From: Leptotrichia sp. HSP-342
Lineage (GTDB): Bacteria > Fusobacteriota > Fusobacteriia > Fusobacteriales > Leptotrichiaceae
Reading direction: 5' to 3'
Length of the DNA stretch: 64,000 nt
NCBI RefSeq assembly: GCF_041199995.1
Contig: NZ_CP165646.1
Coordinates: 868,001-932,000 of the forward strand
The translations under genes and the position numbers were made by a program. The notes beneath the pieces are model-generated. The model was not told the DNA's origin. It made no database searches and was given only the letters and a program-made list of their open reading frames with translations. Of this stretch, positions 1-7,585 are shown piece after piece. The number at the start of each line of letters is the position of its first letter. The first letter of the stretch is position 1.

Positions 1-1064
1 AAGTATTATTGACAGAAATTGATGAACTCGAAAAAAGAGGGAAAAATCTGGATAATTTATTTATCGATGAAAGAGCACACATAATAATGCCTTATCATAT
101 CGAGATTGACAAGGCTAAGGAAGAAGCTATGGGTGAAAACAAAATTGGTACGACTCAAAGAGGAATTGGACCTTGCTATATTGATAAAATTGCAAGAAAT
201 GGAATTAGAATTGGTGATTTACTGGATCCTGAAAGATTTAGGGATAAACTTACTTGGAACGTAAAAGAAAAAAACGATATGCTGACTAGATACGGTAAAG
301 GAACTTTCGATTTGGAAGAACTTTACGAAAAATTTATGAAACTTGCTGAAAAAATAAAATTTAGAATAATTGATGCGGTTGTAGAAATCAATGAAGGAAT
401 TGAAGATAGAAAAGTAGTGCTTTTTGAAGGGGCTCAAGCATTAATGCTTGACATTGACTACGGAACTTATCCTTATGTAACTTCATCATCGCCAACATCT
501 GGTGGAGTAACAGTCGGAACAGGAGTAGCTCCAACAAAGATCTCAAGAGTGCTGGGAGTTATGAAAGCCTATACAACAAGAGTGGGAGAAGGGCCTTTCC
601 CAACAGAGTTAGAAAACGAAGACGGAGAAACTTTGAGAAAAGTGGGACACGAATTTGGTGCGACAACTGGGCGTCCAAGAAGATGTGGATGGCTTGACTT
701 GGTAATTGGGAAATATGCGGTGTTAATCGACGGATTGACAGACATTGTATTGACAAAACTGGATGTATTGACAGGATTTGAAAAAATAAAAGTGGCAGTA
801 GGTTATGAAATTGACGGAAAAGTGTATCATTCTTATCCTGGAAACTTGAGAAAATCTAAAGACTTGAAAATAATTTACGATGAATTAGATGGCTGGAAAG
901 AAGATATTACGCAAATAAAAAATTATGAAGACTTGCCAGAAAATTGTAAAAAATATATTGAATACATTGAGAAAAAATTGAAATGTAAAATCTCCATGAT
1001 TTCAGTAGGGCCTGAAAGAAGTCAGAATATTTATAGATATGATTTGGGAGAGTTTGTGAAGTAA
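1..1064 (+). CDS. purA: Adenylosuccinate synthetase, 5'-truncated by the window edge
   Basis: PurA joins IMP and aspartate using GTP to make adenylosuccinate, the first committed step from IMP to AMP, in the cytoplasm. The frame is open to the left edge, so the true start and the N-terminal GTP-binding loop are outside the window; the TTG at 9 is only an internal codon. Family motifs present are GTTQRGIGPCYIDK (IMP contact), GGVTVGTGVAPTKI, a TTRVGEGPFPTE stretch, GATTGRPRRCGWLD and the base-binding LTKLDVL. About 350 residues are visible of a usual 425-430. purB, which acts on the product, lies 1.4 kb downstream on the same strand, separated by three small secreted-protein genes. Identification is secure. 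Confidence 0.96.
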   Translation, partial: VLLTEIDELEKRGKNLDNLFIDERAHIIMPYHIEIDKAKEEAMGENKIGTTQRGIGPCYIDKIARNGIRIGDLLDPERFRDKLTWNVKEKNDMLTRYGKGTFDLEELYEKFMKLAEKIKFRIIDAVVEINEGIEDRKVVLFEGAQALMLDIDYGTYPYVTSSSPTSGGVTVGTGVAPTKISRVLGVMKAYTTRVGEGPFPTELENEDGETLRKVGHEFGATTGRPRRCGWLDLVIGKYAVLIDGLTDIVLTKLDVLTGFEKIKVAVGYEIDGKVYHSYPGNLRKSKDLKIIYDELDGWKEDITQIKNYEDLPENCKKYIEYIEKKLKCKISMISVGPERSQNIYRYDLGEFVK

Positions 1065-1067
1065 TTT

Positions 1068-1238
1068 TTGAAAGTTGGAGGAAATTATTTAAGAAATGAA
1101 GTAAATTCAAAAGATAAGATTTTAGAATTTAGAAAAAGACTTTTGGATAGAAATAAGAATTTTATAAAAGAAAAGCAAGATATTGAATTTGAGAAAAATT
1201 ACAAAATAAAAAATTTGAATAATGAAATGGAGAGATAA
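1068..1238 (+). CDS. Possible small ORF or gene remnant after purA (56 codons)
   Basis: An open frame with a TTG start begins 3 bases after the purA stop and encodes a lysine-rich peptide, MKVGGNYLRN followed by a charged helical stretch ending NLNNEMER. It has no convincing ribosome binding site, and its tail overlaps the binding site of the next gene. It could be the decayed end of an older gene. I do not recognise it. Confidence 0.2.
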   Translation: MKVGGNYLRNEVNSKDKILEFRKRLLDRNKNFIKEKQDIEFEKNYKIKNLNNEMER

Positions 1239-1239
1239 A

Positions 1240-1677
1240 ATGAAAATAAGAAAAATAGCGTTATTAACAATGGTTGGAGTAATTTCTGTGTTGGGATTTT
1301 CGTGTAGTAAATCAGGAAATGAAAAAGAAACTTTAGCGATGTCAAAAGAAGCAAAAGCTGGGAAAAAAGCAGAATATAAAAAGATAACTTCAGATGAAGC
1401 TAAAAAGATGATGGAAACTCAAAAAGTTATAGTTGTAGATGTTAGAACTTTGGAAGAATATAACGAAGGGCATATTCCAAATGCGATTTCTGTTCCATTG
1501 GAAACTATTGAAAATGAAGCAGAAGCAAAATTGAAAAATAAAGATGCTTTAATTTTAGTTTATTGCAGAAGTGGAAGACGAAGTAGGGAAGCAGCATTAA
1601 AATTGATTGAAAAAGGTTATACAAACGTGATTGATTTTGGTGGAATAAAAGATTGGAATGGAGAAGTTGTGAAATAA
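1240..1677 (+). CDS. Rhodanese-domain lipoprotein
   Basis: This is a secreted single-domain sulfurtransferase-like protein of 145 residues. The start at 1240 is preferred over the in-frame ATG at 1222 because GGAGAG at 1229-1234 is correctly spaced for it and gives a clean signal sequence. The N-terminus has a hydrophobic segment and a lipobox ending FSC, so a periplasm-facing lipoprotein is likely. From about residue 50 the rhodanese fold is clear: DVRTLEEYNEGHIPNAISVP, then the active-site loop YCRSGRRSREAA with the catalytic cysteine. Periplasmic rhodaneses of this size handle persulfide sulfur, but the natural donor cannot be told from sequence. It sits in a run of small secreted proteins between purA and purB. 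Confidence 0.88.
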   Translation: MKIRKIALLTMVGVISVLGFSCSKSGNEKETLAMSKEAKAGKKAEYKKITSDEAKKMMETQKVIVVDVRTLEEYNEGHIPNAISVPLETIENEAEAKLKNKDALILVYCRSGRRSREAALKLIEKGYTNVIDFGGIKDWNGEVVK

Positions 1678-1753
1678 TGCAAGCAGGAAAGAGAGCGTTA
1701 TTGATGAATGATAAAATATAAAAAGATTATTTGAAAAAAGAAAGGAATGAGTA

Positions 1754-2230
1754 ATGAAAAAAATATTAGTAGTGTTGATGTTGGCTGTAGGAGCAATTTC
1801 ATTTTCAGCTCCAGCACAAAATGGTAAAAAGTCTAAAATTGATAAAACTGTGAATGAAAGTACTGCTCAAAATTTATCTTTTAATACGATTACATTGAAA
1901 TTAGTTGGAACTAGAGTTTCAAAAACTGATAAAAATAAAATAGAATTAGAATATGAAAATTTTAAGGCAACTGGAAAGAATAAAAAAGTTTATACAGAAA
2001 AAGACTTTCAAGTAAATGGAAAAAATCCAAAAATTATTATAAATAAAACAATTTCAACTGCAATGATGGAAAATTTTGTTAATAGTGATGAAGAAATAGT
2101 TGTAACAGAGTTTTATGAAAATAATGAAGGAATTAAGTATAAACCATTTAATTTTAGTTTTAGTGTAAATAAAGATGAAGTGAAAAAGATGTACTTTAAG
2201 GATGGGGCAATTTACATTTGGGATAATTAG
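1754..2230 (+). CDS. Secreted protein of unknown function (158 aa)
   Basis: The product begins with a typical cleavable signal peptide (MKKILVVLMLAVGAISFSAPA, cut near SFSA-PA). The mature part of about 137 residues is lysine- and asparagine-rich, without cysteines, and looks beta-rich (for example FNTITLKLVGTRVSK, EIVVTEFYENNEG). GGA at 1743-1745 lies upstream of the ATG. I recognise no domain. It is probably periplasmic or surface-exposed and may be co-transcribed with the rhodanese lipoprotein 76 bases upstream. Confidence 0.7.
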   Translation: MKKILVVLMLAVGAISFSAPAQNGKKSKIDKTVNESTAQNLSFNTITLKLVGTRVSKTDKNKIELEYENFKATGKNKKVYTEKDFQVNGKNPKIIINKTISTAMMENFVNSDEEIVVTEFYENNEGIKYKPFNFSFSVNKDEVKKMYFKDGAIYIWDN

Positions 2231-2279
2231 TTACTAGAAAGTTTTGTAAATTAAGATTTTGTGTATATGAAGGAGAATT

Positions 2280-2474
2280 ATGAATAAAATAGTAATCATA
2301 TTATTTGGGATTTTGAGTATTTTATCATATTTTTCCGAAGCTCAAATAATAACATGTTGTGAAAATTGTTATCATAAAAACTCAAAAATAAAAAATGAAA
2401 ATTATGATTGGGATAAATTAGGTACTGGATTTAACTGGAATTTAGATTCAGAGTATAAATTACAGGAAAAATAA
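2280..2474 (+). CDS. Small secreted cysteine-containing protein (64 aa)
   Basis: A strong AAGGAG about 5 bases before the ATG supports translation. The product has a hydrophobic leader (MNKIVIILFGILSILSYFSEA) and a short mature part with a CCENC cluster, followed by a charged and aromatic tail rich in N, W and D. The three close cysteines could bind metal or form disulfides; this is inference. No family is recognised. The gene ends 28 bases before purB. Confidence 0.6.
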   Translation: MNKIVIILFGILSILSYFSEAQIITCCENCYHKNSKIKNENYDWDKLGTGFNWNLDSEYKLQEK

Positions 2475-2502
2475 ATCAAATCAAGTAGGAGGAAATGGGA
2501 AA

Positions 2503-3945
2503 ATGGAAAATATGAGTATATATTCAAATCCGTTGGCGGAAAGATATTCTAGTAAGGAAATGTTGCATATTTTTTCACCTGAATTTAAATTTAGAACTTG
2601 GAGAAAGTTGTGGATAAATTTGGCGGAGGCTGAGAAGGAAATTGGGCTTGATTTTATTACGGATGAGCAGATTGAGGAACTTAAAAAATTTAAAGATGAT
2701 GTGAATTTTGAAGTTGCGGCCGAATTTGAGAAAAAATTGAGACACGATGTGATGGCTCACGTTCATACTTATGGAGAACAGGCGAAAAATGCAAGAAAAA
2801 TCATTCACTTGGGAGCGACAAGTGCGTATGTTGGGGATAATACTGATTTGATTCAAATTAAGGAAGGACTTTTAGTTATTAAAAGAAGAATGCTTGCTTT
2901 GATTGAAAAAATGAGAGATTTTGCATTGCAGTACAAAGATTTGCCTACTTTAGGATTTACGCATTTTCAGGCAGCACAGCTTACAACTGTTGGAAAAAGG
3001 GCGACATTGTGGCTTCATTCGTTACTTCTTGATTTTGAAGAATTGGAATTTAGATTAGAAAACTTGAGATTTAGAGGAGTTAAAGGGACTACTGGGACTC
3101 AGGCTAGTTTTAAAGAATTGTTTGAAGGAGATTTTGAAAAAGTAAAGCAGTTGGATGAACTGGTTACAAAAAAAGCTGGATTTAGTAAGAAACAAGGTGT
3201 TTCTGGGCAAACTTACGATAGAAAAGTAGATGCACAAATTTTGAATTTATTGTCGAATATTGCTCAATCTTCTCATAAATTTACGAATGATTTTAGACTA
3301 CTGCAGCATTTGAAGGAACTAGAAGAGCCATTTGAAAAAAATCAGATTGGTTCAAGTGCGATGGCTTACAAGAGAAATCCGATGAGAAGTGAAAGAATTT
3401 CATCACTTGCAAAATATGTAATTTCAAGCTCACAAACAGGTGCATTGGTATTTGCAACACAATGGTTTGAAAGAACATTGGATGATTCGGCAAGTAAAAG
3501 ACTTTCGATTCCACAAGCATTTTTAGCAGTGGACGCAATTTTGATTATTTGGCTTAACATTATGGACGGAGTTGTCGTTTATCCGAAAGTAATTGAGGCA
3601 AATATTCAAAAGGAATTACCATTTATGGCAACCGAAAACATCATTATGGAATCAGTAAAAAAAGGAATGGATAGACAAGAAGTTCACGAAATTATTAGAG
3701 AACTTTCGATGGAAGAAACAAAGGAAATTAAATTGAACGGAAATCCTAACAGATTAATTGACAGAATTATAAAAGACGGCAGATTAGGGTTGAAAGCCGA
3801 AGATATGGAAGGAATCTTGGTTTCAGCTAATTATACTGGATTTGCTGGACAGCAGACTGAGGATTTTGTGAAGAATGAGATTAATCCGATTTTGGATAAG
3901 TATAAGGATGAGATTGTGGAAGATAGGGAGGAATTGAGGGTTTAA
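2503..3945 (+). CDS. purB: Adenylosuccinate lyase
   Basis: PurB cleaves adenylosuccinate to AMP and fumarate, and SAICAR to AICAR, in purine synthesis. At 480 residues it is longer than the roughly 430-residue Bacillus-type enzyme and resembles the longer group that includes the animal enzymes. The fumarase/lyase signature is present as GSSAMAYKRNPMRSER near residues 286-301, with HLGATSAYVGDN near residue 104 and THFQAAQLTT near residue 155. AGGAGG at 2487-2492 precedes the chosen ATG; an in-frame ATG at 2512 is an alternative. The next gene overlaps the stop (TAATG), so the two are probably translationally coupled. Confidence 0.96.
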   Translation: MENMSIYSNPLAERYSSKEMLHIFSPEFKFRTWRKLWINLAEAEKEIGLDFITDEQIEELKKFKDDVNFEVAAEFEKKLRHDVMAHVHTYGEQAKNARKIIHLGATSAYVGDNTDLIQIKEGLLVIKRRMLALIEKMRDFALQYKDLPTLGFTHFQAAQLTTVGKRATLWLHSLLLDFEELEFRLENLRFRGVKGTTGTQASFKELFEGDFEKVKQLDELVTKKAGFSKKQGVSGQTYDRKVDAQILNLLSNIAQSSHKFTNDFRLLQHLKELEEPFEKNQIGSSAMAYKRNPMRSERISSLAKYVISSSQTGALVFATQWFERTLDDSASKRLSIPQAFLAVDAILIIWLNIMDGVVVYPKVIEANIQKELPFMATENIIMESVKKGMDRQEVHEIIRELSMEETKEIKLNGNPNRLIDRIIKDGRLGLKAEDMEGILVSANYTGFAGQQTEDFVKNEINPILDKYKDEIVEDREELRV

Positions 3946-4499
3946 TGAAAAATAATATAGTTGATTATGAAAATTCTTGGAAAAGGAAAAATGAAGAAAG
4001 AGAATATTTTAATTCAGAATTTTTGAATAAAATAAATATTAAAAAATATAAAGATGAAATTGAAAAATTTGATGCTTTAGCTATAAAAAATCGTGCAAAA
4101 TATAAAATTTCTAAAAAAACAATTGACGAAATAAAGGATTACTGTTTTTCATATTTGCCAATGCTTATAGGAATGGAAAAGGAAGCAGTTGGTGAACTGT
4201 TAAATGAAAAATACAATATTGATGAAATGGAAATAGACATTCCAAATAAATTGTTTTTTGAAGATGAAGAAGTAAAAAATGAGCAGAAACATTGGTTTCA
4301 AATGTATAAAATGTTATTTGGAGAAACAGAAATTGAAGAGTTTAAAAAAGAAGATTTGATTCCAATTGCGGAAGACGATGAATATATGTTATTCATTGAA
4401 AGAAGAACTGGAGAAGTGTATATTAATATTTATGAATTATTCTTTTTTTGTGCAATTTCTGATAGTTTTGATGAGTTTTTAGATGCAATTAAAAAATAA
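3945..4499 (+). CDS. SUKH/SMI1-KNR4-like protein, possible immunity protein
   Basis: This acidic cytoplasmic protein of 184 residues has no signal peptide. It is clearly paralogous to the 183-residue protein at 28840-29388: both have an N-terminal ERxYxxxELLxKxxxxKY segment, a middle segment ending DLIPI or DLIPL, then an acidic turn, a strand ending GxxY, and a C-terminal SFDEFLD or NFDEFID. That tail pattern is typical of SUKH (SMI1/KNR4) proteins, which often act as immunity proteins to polymorphic toxins. I assign the family from pattern only. Its start overlaps the purB stop. No toxin gene is adjacent, so it may be an orphan immunity gene. Confidence 0.5.
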   Translation: MKNNIVDYENSWKRKNEEREYFNSEFLNKINIKKYKDEIEKFDALAIKNRAKYKISKKTIDEIKDYCFSYLPMLIGMEKEAVGELLNEKYNIDEMEIDIPNKLFFEDEEVKNEQKHWFQMYKMLFGETEIEEFKKEDLIPIAEDDEYMLFIERRTGEVYINIYELFFFCAISDSFDEFLDAIKK

Positions 4500-4514
4500 G
4501 CAAAAGGTGATTTT

Positions 4515-4667
4515 ATGAAATTTATAAAAAAATGGAAATTACTATTTTTATTGGTGTTTTGCATTACAATGTTAAATTCCTGTGCAGTGGTACTGGGAAC
4601 AGCAATATTGGCACCGACAGCACTAATAGGAGGAGCATGTATAGCTGATCCGGGAAAATGTCCGTAA
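4515..4667 (+). CDS. Small lipoprotein (50 aa)
   Basis: A complete short gene starts at ATG 4515 behind AAGGTG at 4503-4508. The peptide has a lysine-rich N-terminus, a hydrophobic core and a lipobox-like LNSC (lipid-modified cysteine near residue 24). A short glycine/alanine-rich stretch with two more cysteines follows, ending DPGKCP. The layout resembles small entericidin-like or orphan lipoproteins, but I recognise no named family. It follows the SUKH-like gene by 15 bases. Confidence 0.55.
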   Translation: MKFIKKWKLLFLLVFCITMLNSCAVVLGTAILAPTALIGGACIADPGKCP

Positions 4668-4679
4668 GGATGTGGAAAA

Positions 4680-4806
4680 ATGAAGAATACAAAAAAAAAA
4701 TCTGAAAATTTTGAAAGATAGGATTGAGAGGGTTTTTAATTATGAAGAAGAGAATATTTCAGTGCAGATGGAAGTTGCAGAGAAAAATAAAAAATATATG
4801 AAATAA
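4680..4806 (+). pseudogene. Possible decayed short gene with a run of ten A
   Basis: ATG 4680 opens a frame that ends quickly. After the ten-A run near 4691-4700 a different frame reads coherently as a charged helical peptide (LKILKDRIERVFNYEEEN and onward) to a stop at 4804-4806. One slip in the A-run would join the two parts. The end overlaps the ribosome binding site of the next gene. It could also be meaningless, since AT-rich DNA often has such frames. Confidence 0.2.
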
Positions 4807-4818
4807 GGAGATGATGCA

Positions 4819-5625
4819 GTGAAAAGCAAGTTATTATTAATTTTTTTAGTCTTGATATTGTCTTTTAACATTTTTTCAAATACAAATTCTAAAGAAAAGT
4901 TTAAATTGGCAAAAACATATTTAGATCAGAAAAATTATAGGGAAGCTGAAAAAATATACTTGGAATTGGCTAAGGAAAAAGATATTCATGCGATGTATAA
5001 TTTAGGTTATCTTTATATGGAGCAAGGAAAAATAGTGGAAGGTGAAAAATATTATAAAATGGCTGCTGATATGGGGTATGATGATGCGATGTATAATCTA
5101 GCGATGTTTTACGATAGACAAAAAGATTTTGTTAAAGAAAAATTATATCTAGAAAAATTGGCTGTGAAAAATCAAAATGATGCAATATTCCAATTGGCTA
5201 TAATTTACAGGCAGGAAGGAAACTATCAGAAGGCAGATGAACTTTATAAAAAATTATTAAAAGCAAAATATCAAGAAAGTGAAGTTTTTTATAATTTAGG
5301 GGTTTCTTGTTATTATCAAAAAAAATACGATGAAGCAGAAAAATATTTTTTAAAAGCAATAGAATTAGGTAATAATGATGATCCAAAATATAATTTAGGT
5401 ATCTTATATAAAGTTCAAGGAAAATTTACACAAGCTAAAAAATATTTAATACCGCTTGCTCAAAAAGGAAAAATAGATGTAATGATAAATACAGGAGCAA
5501 TTTATCGAGATGAAAAAGATTATAAGAATGCTAAAAAATATTATAAAATGGCGATGGATAAAGGTTCACGAGAAGCAGAGGCGGAATACAACACTATATT
5601 GATAATGGAAGAACACGGATTATAA
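4819..5625 (+). CDS. Secreted TPR/Sel1-type repeat protein
   Basis: GTG at 4819 is the start, with AAGGAG at 4805-4810 at normal spacing. A signal peptide (KLLLIFLVLILSFNIFSN) precedes about seven tandem helical-hairpin repeats of roughly 33-36 residues. Typical elements are KTYLDQKNYREAEKIYLELA, AMYNLGYLYMEQGK and YNLGVSCYYQKKYDEAEKYF. Such repeats form a superhelical scaffold for protein binding, here in the periplasm. The partner is unknown. Similar proteins occur at 61874-62605 (a Sel1 lipoprotein) and 63024-63638. Confidence 0.85.
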   Translation: MKSKLLLIFLVLILSFNIFSNTNSKEKFKLAKTYLDQKNYREAEKIYLELAKEKDIHAMYNLGYLYMEQGKIVEGEKYYKMAADMGYDDAMYNLAMFYDRQKDFVKEKLYLEKLAVKNQNDAIFQLAIIYRQEGNYQKADELYKKLLKAKYQESEVFYNLGVSCYYQKKYDEAEKYFLKAIELGNNDDPKYNLGILYKVQGKFTQAKKYLIPLAQKGKIDVMINTGAIYRDEKDYKNAKKYYKMAMDKGSREAEAEYNTILIMEEHGL

Positions 5626-5644
5626 TATTTTATAAATTGCAATA

Positions 5645-5848
5645 TTAATTGCGACATTTTGCCAATTTTTTATATTCTTTAACAAGGGGGAATCCCCTTG
5701 TCTTTTGTGTTAAACCAAAATTTTGAGCATCTAAAATTTTATAAAAGACAGTATATTCTAATTTTTGTAGACTTTCAATAATAGTTTTAAAAGTTTTTTC
5801 ATCATCAATGGTTACTAATCCCTTTAAAAATGCTCTAGGTAGTTTTTT
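5645..5848 (-). pseudogene. Remnant of a C5-cytosine DNA methyltransferase (Dcm type)
   Basis: Read on the minus strand, the frame ending at TAA 5645-5647 gives a middle piece of a C5-cytosine methyltransferase. It has PRAFLKGL, then DDEKTFKTIIESLQKL, then VFYKILDAQNFGLTQKTRGF. This matches the family region between motifs VI and VIII (GL...TF..I...L..L.Y.V.Y..L.A..FG..Q.R). Motif I, the PCQ loop and motifs IX-X are absent, and a stop lies at the upstream end (5849-5851), so it cannot be active. It lies 109 bases from an intact vsr gene on the other strand, the usual partner of Dcm, which strengthens the call. Confidence 0.65.
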
Positions 5849-5957
5849 TCATAAAATTAACCGATAAATGATTGTTCTTTACAGAAAAATAGTTTCATGT
5901 TATTAGTTATTACATAATCTATTATTTAAAATATCTAAGAAAGTACTTATAGTAAAA

Positions 5958-6356
5958 ATGAAAAAGAAAAAACCTCTCACAAGAAGCCAGAACATGGCAA
6001 GAATAAAATCTAAAAACACGAAACCTGAGATTTATATTCGGAAATTGCTTTATAAAATGGGATATAGATACAGGGTTAATTATTCGCAGCTTCCAGGAAC
6101 ATCTGATATTTTTATTTTGAAATATAATACTGCAATATTTGTAAATGGATGTTTTTGGCATAGGCATGAAAATTGTAAAATTGCAACTTTTCCTAAGAAA
6201 TATGCTGAATATTGGGAAAAGAAGTTTAGGAGAAATGTAGAGAGCGATATTGAGGTTCGTGAGAATCTTTTTGAGATGGATATTAGCGTTATTACGATTT
6301 GGGAATGTGAAGTTAACAGGATGAGAAAAAATGAGGATTGCAGAAGTATTTTCTGA
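5958..6356 (+). CDS. vsr: Very short patch repair endonuclease (T/G mismatch nickase)
   Basis: Vsr nicks beside the T of T:G mismatches formed when 5-methylcytosine deaminates, protecting sites of a Dcm-type methylase. The 132-residue length is normal. Conserved blocks are TRSQNMARIKSKNTKPEIYI at the N-terminus, YRVNYSQLPGTSDIFI with the catalytic aspartate region, FVNGCFWHRHENC (zinc and active-site cysteines and histidines) and ITIWECEV. No clear Shine-Dalgarno site precedes the ATG. The only methylase nearby is the decayed fragment at 5645-5848, so Vsr appears to be an orphan unless a methylase is elsewhere in the genome. Confidence 0.93.
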   Translation: MKKKKPLTRSQNMARIKSKNTKPEIYIRKLLYKMGYRYRVNYSQLPGTSDIFILKYNTAIFVNGCFWHRHENCKIATFPKKYAEYWEKKFRRNVESDIEVRENLFEMDISVITIWECEVNRMRKNEDCRSIF

Positions 6357-6645
6357 ATTTTTGACAGAAAAAGGAATAAAAATGGTATTGAAGGAAATAG
6401 GAGAATATTAGTATATTTATGAGATTGAAACTGGATATTACTTATTACCTTTATTTGTTGGAGGTGAAACTACTGATAAAAAAATGTCAGTGAGCCTTAA
6501 TATTCATCTTTTTACGAAAAATTATTTTCCAGAAGGAAAATTATATATTCAAAAATTGACAGGAGAACCGCTTTATAATGCAATTTGGATAAATTATAGA
6601 AACTGGATAAATAATGACTATAAAAAGTTGTGTGAAAATATTTGA
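6331..6645 (+). pseudogene. Unknown gene interrupted by one in-frame TAG
   Basis: From ATG 6331, overlapping the vsr 3' end, a single frame runs 105 codons to TGA 6643-6645 with one interruption, TAG at 6409-6411. Before it the peptide reads MRIAEVFSEFLTEKGIKM and on to IGEY. After it comes YIYEIETGYYLLPLFVGG, then SLNIHLFTKNYFPEG and IWINYRNWINNDYKKLCENI. Composition and continuity on both sides look like one real protein. I recognise no family. It may be a nonsense-disrupted gene, or a base-call error in an intact one. Confidence 0.4.
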
Positions 6646-6861
6646 ATAAAAAATAAATTTTAAAGTATTAGAAACATGAAAAGATCATTGGGAAAGATAA
6701 GTATTCAGAATTAGAAAGGAAGAAGGTTTAATGGGAATTAAAGAGAAAAAGGAATTAAAAAATTGAATACTTTACAAGTAAAATTACAAAGTGAAATTGA
6801 AGCTATATATTTTTTCTATTTATAATGGAGAAAGTGTATAGTTTTTTATTTTAATAAAATA

Positions 6862-6870
6862 TGCTATAAT
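6862..6870 (+). promoter_or_regulatory. Extended -10 promoter before the DKNYY gene unit
   Basis: TG-C-TATAAT (TG at 6862-6863, TATAAT at 6865-6870) is an extended -10 element 34 bases before the ATG at 6905. The -35 region is only T-rich. Transcription would begin near 6877 and could run through 13906, because the following genes are closely spaced. The rest of the 6646-6904 interval shows no convincing gene. Confidence 0.5.
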
Positions 6871-6904
6871 TTTATAAAAATTAAATGAAAAGAGATGATA
6901 AATT

Positions 6905-7573
6905 ATGACTAAAAAATTTAATTACAAGGCATTAATTGAATATACAGATTATGCTGGGAGAAAATATATTAAACCTGAAAAAGCAGGGGATTTAAAGGAA
7001 GATATGGAGCTTTTTAGAAAAAATGGACAGGCTGCACGAAAGATTTTTACTGAAATTGCCAAGTCTGTGGAGGAAAGTGCGGAAGGATTTCATTTACAGA
7101 AAGTTAGCAGCTGGATGAATCAAGGACAGGTTGCAAGACCTTATCTTTGGGTGTTTTTGAAGCAGGATGGAGATACTGAAAATGAATCTGGAATTGCACT
7201 TAGAGTCTTTAAAAATGAGAAAACTAAAAAAGTGGGAATTTCGATGGAAGTGAGTTTTGTTGAACGTAAAATTGGAGAAAATACCCTTGAAAGACAGAAT
7301 AAGGTTTTAAACTTGCCAATTAAGAAGCCACTTTATTATTTTGTGCAGTTTTCAAAAAGTAAGGAAAACTGTATGCTGGATAGAATTGAAGGAAGTGAAA
7401 AAAATAGGGAAAAATTACTTGAAGATATTAAAGAAGGAAATATCAGAAAAGTGCTTGTTAAATTTGATGTGGAAGAAATTGAAAAATTTGAAAATCTTGA
7501 AGATTTGACAAAAGAATTTTTAAAAGGCTTTAAATTACTGATGCCATTTTATTTAAAAACGAAAGAAATTTAG
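6905..7573 (+). CDS. Cytoplasmic protein of unknown function (222 aa)
   Basis: The product has no signal peptide or membrane segment. It is a mixed alpha/beta protein with MTKKFNYKALIEYTDYAGRK at the start, a central tryptophan-containing stretch (VSSWMNQGQVARPYLWVFLK) and a charged C-terminus ending in a helix (LTKEFLKGFKLLMPFYLK). I recognise no family. It ends 12 bases before the start of the first DKNYY-repeat gene and shares its promoter, so the unit may couple one cytoplasmic protein with three exported repeat proteins. Its role is not known. Confidence 0.65.
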   Translation: MTKKFNYKALIEYTDYAGRKYIKPEKAGDLKEDMELFRKNGQAARKIFTEIAKSVEESAEGFHLQKVSSWMNQGQVARPYLWVFLKQDGDTENESGIALRVFKNEKTKKVGISMEVSFVERKIGENTLERQNKVLNLPIKKPLYYFVQFSKSKENCMLDRIEGSEKNREKLLEDIKEGNIRKVLVKFDVEEIEKFENLEDLTKEFLKGFKLLMPFYLKTKEI

Positions 7574-7585
7574 GGAGTGATAATT

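Noticed and set aside
9..11. TTG at position 9 as the purA start
   Set aside because: The protein lacks the N-terminal GTP loop and the frame is open to the window edge, so the gene starts outside.
1678..1753. Fourteen-codon frame overlapping the rhodanese stop (TAATG)
   Set aside because: It is too short and featureless to support as a gene.
5678..5714. Nested inverted repeat (CAAGGGG/CCCCTTG inside TTTAACA/TGTTAAA) after the TPR gene as a terminator
   Set aside because: It falls inside codons of the methylase remnant and is not followed by a real T-run, so the symmetry may be chance. It could still assist termination of the TPR gene.
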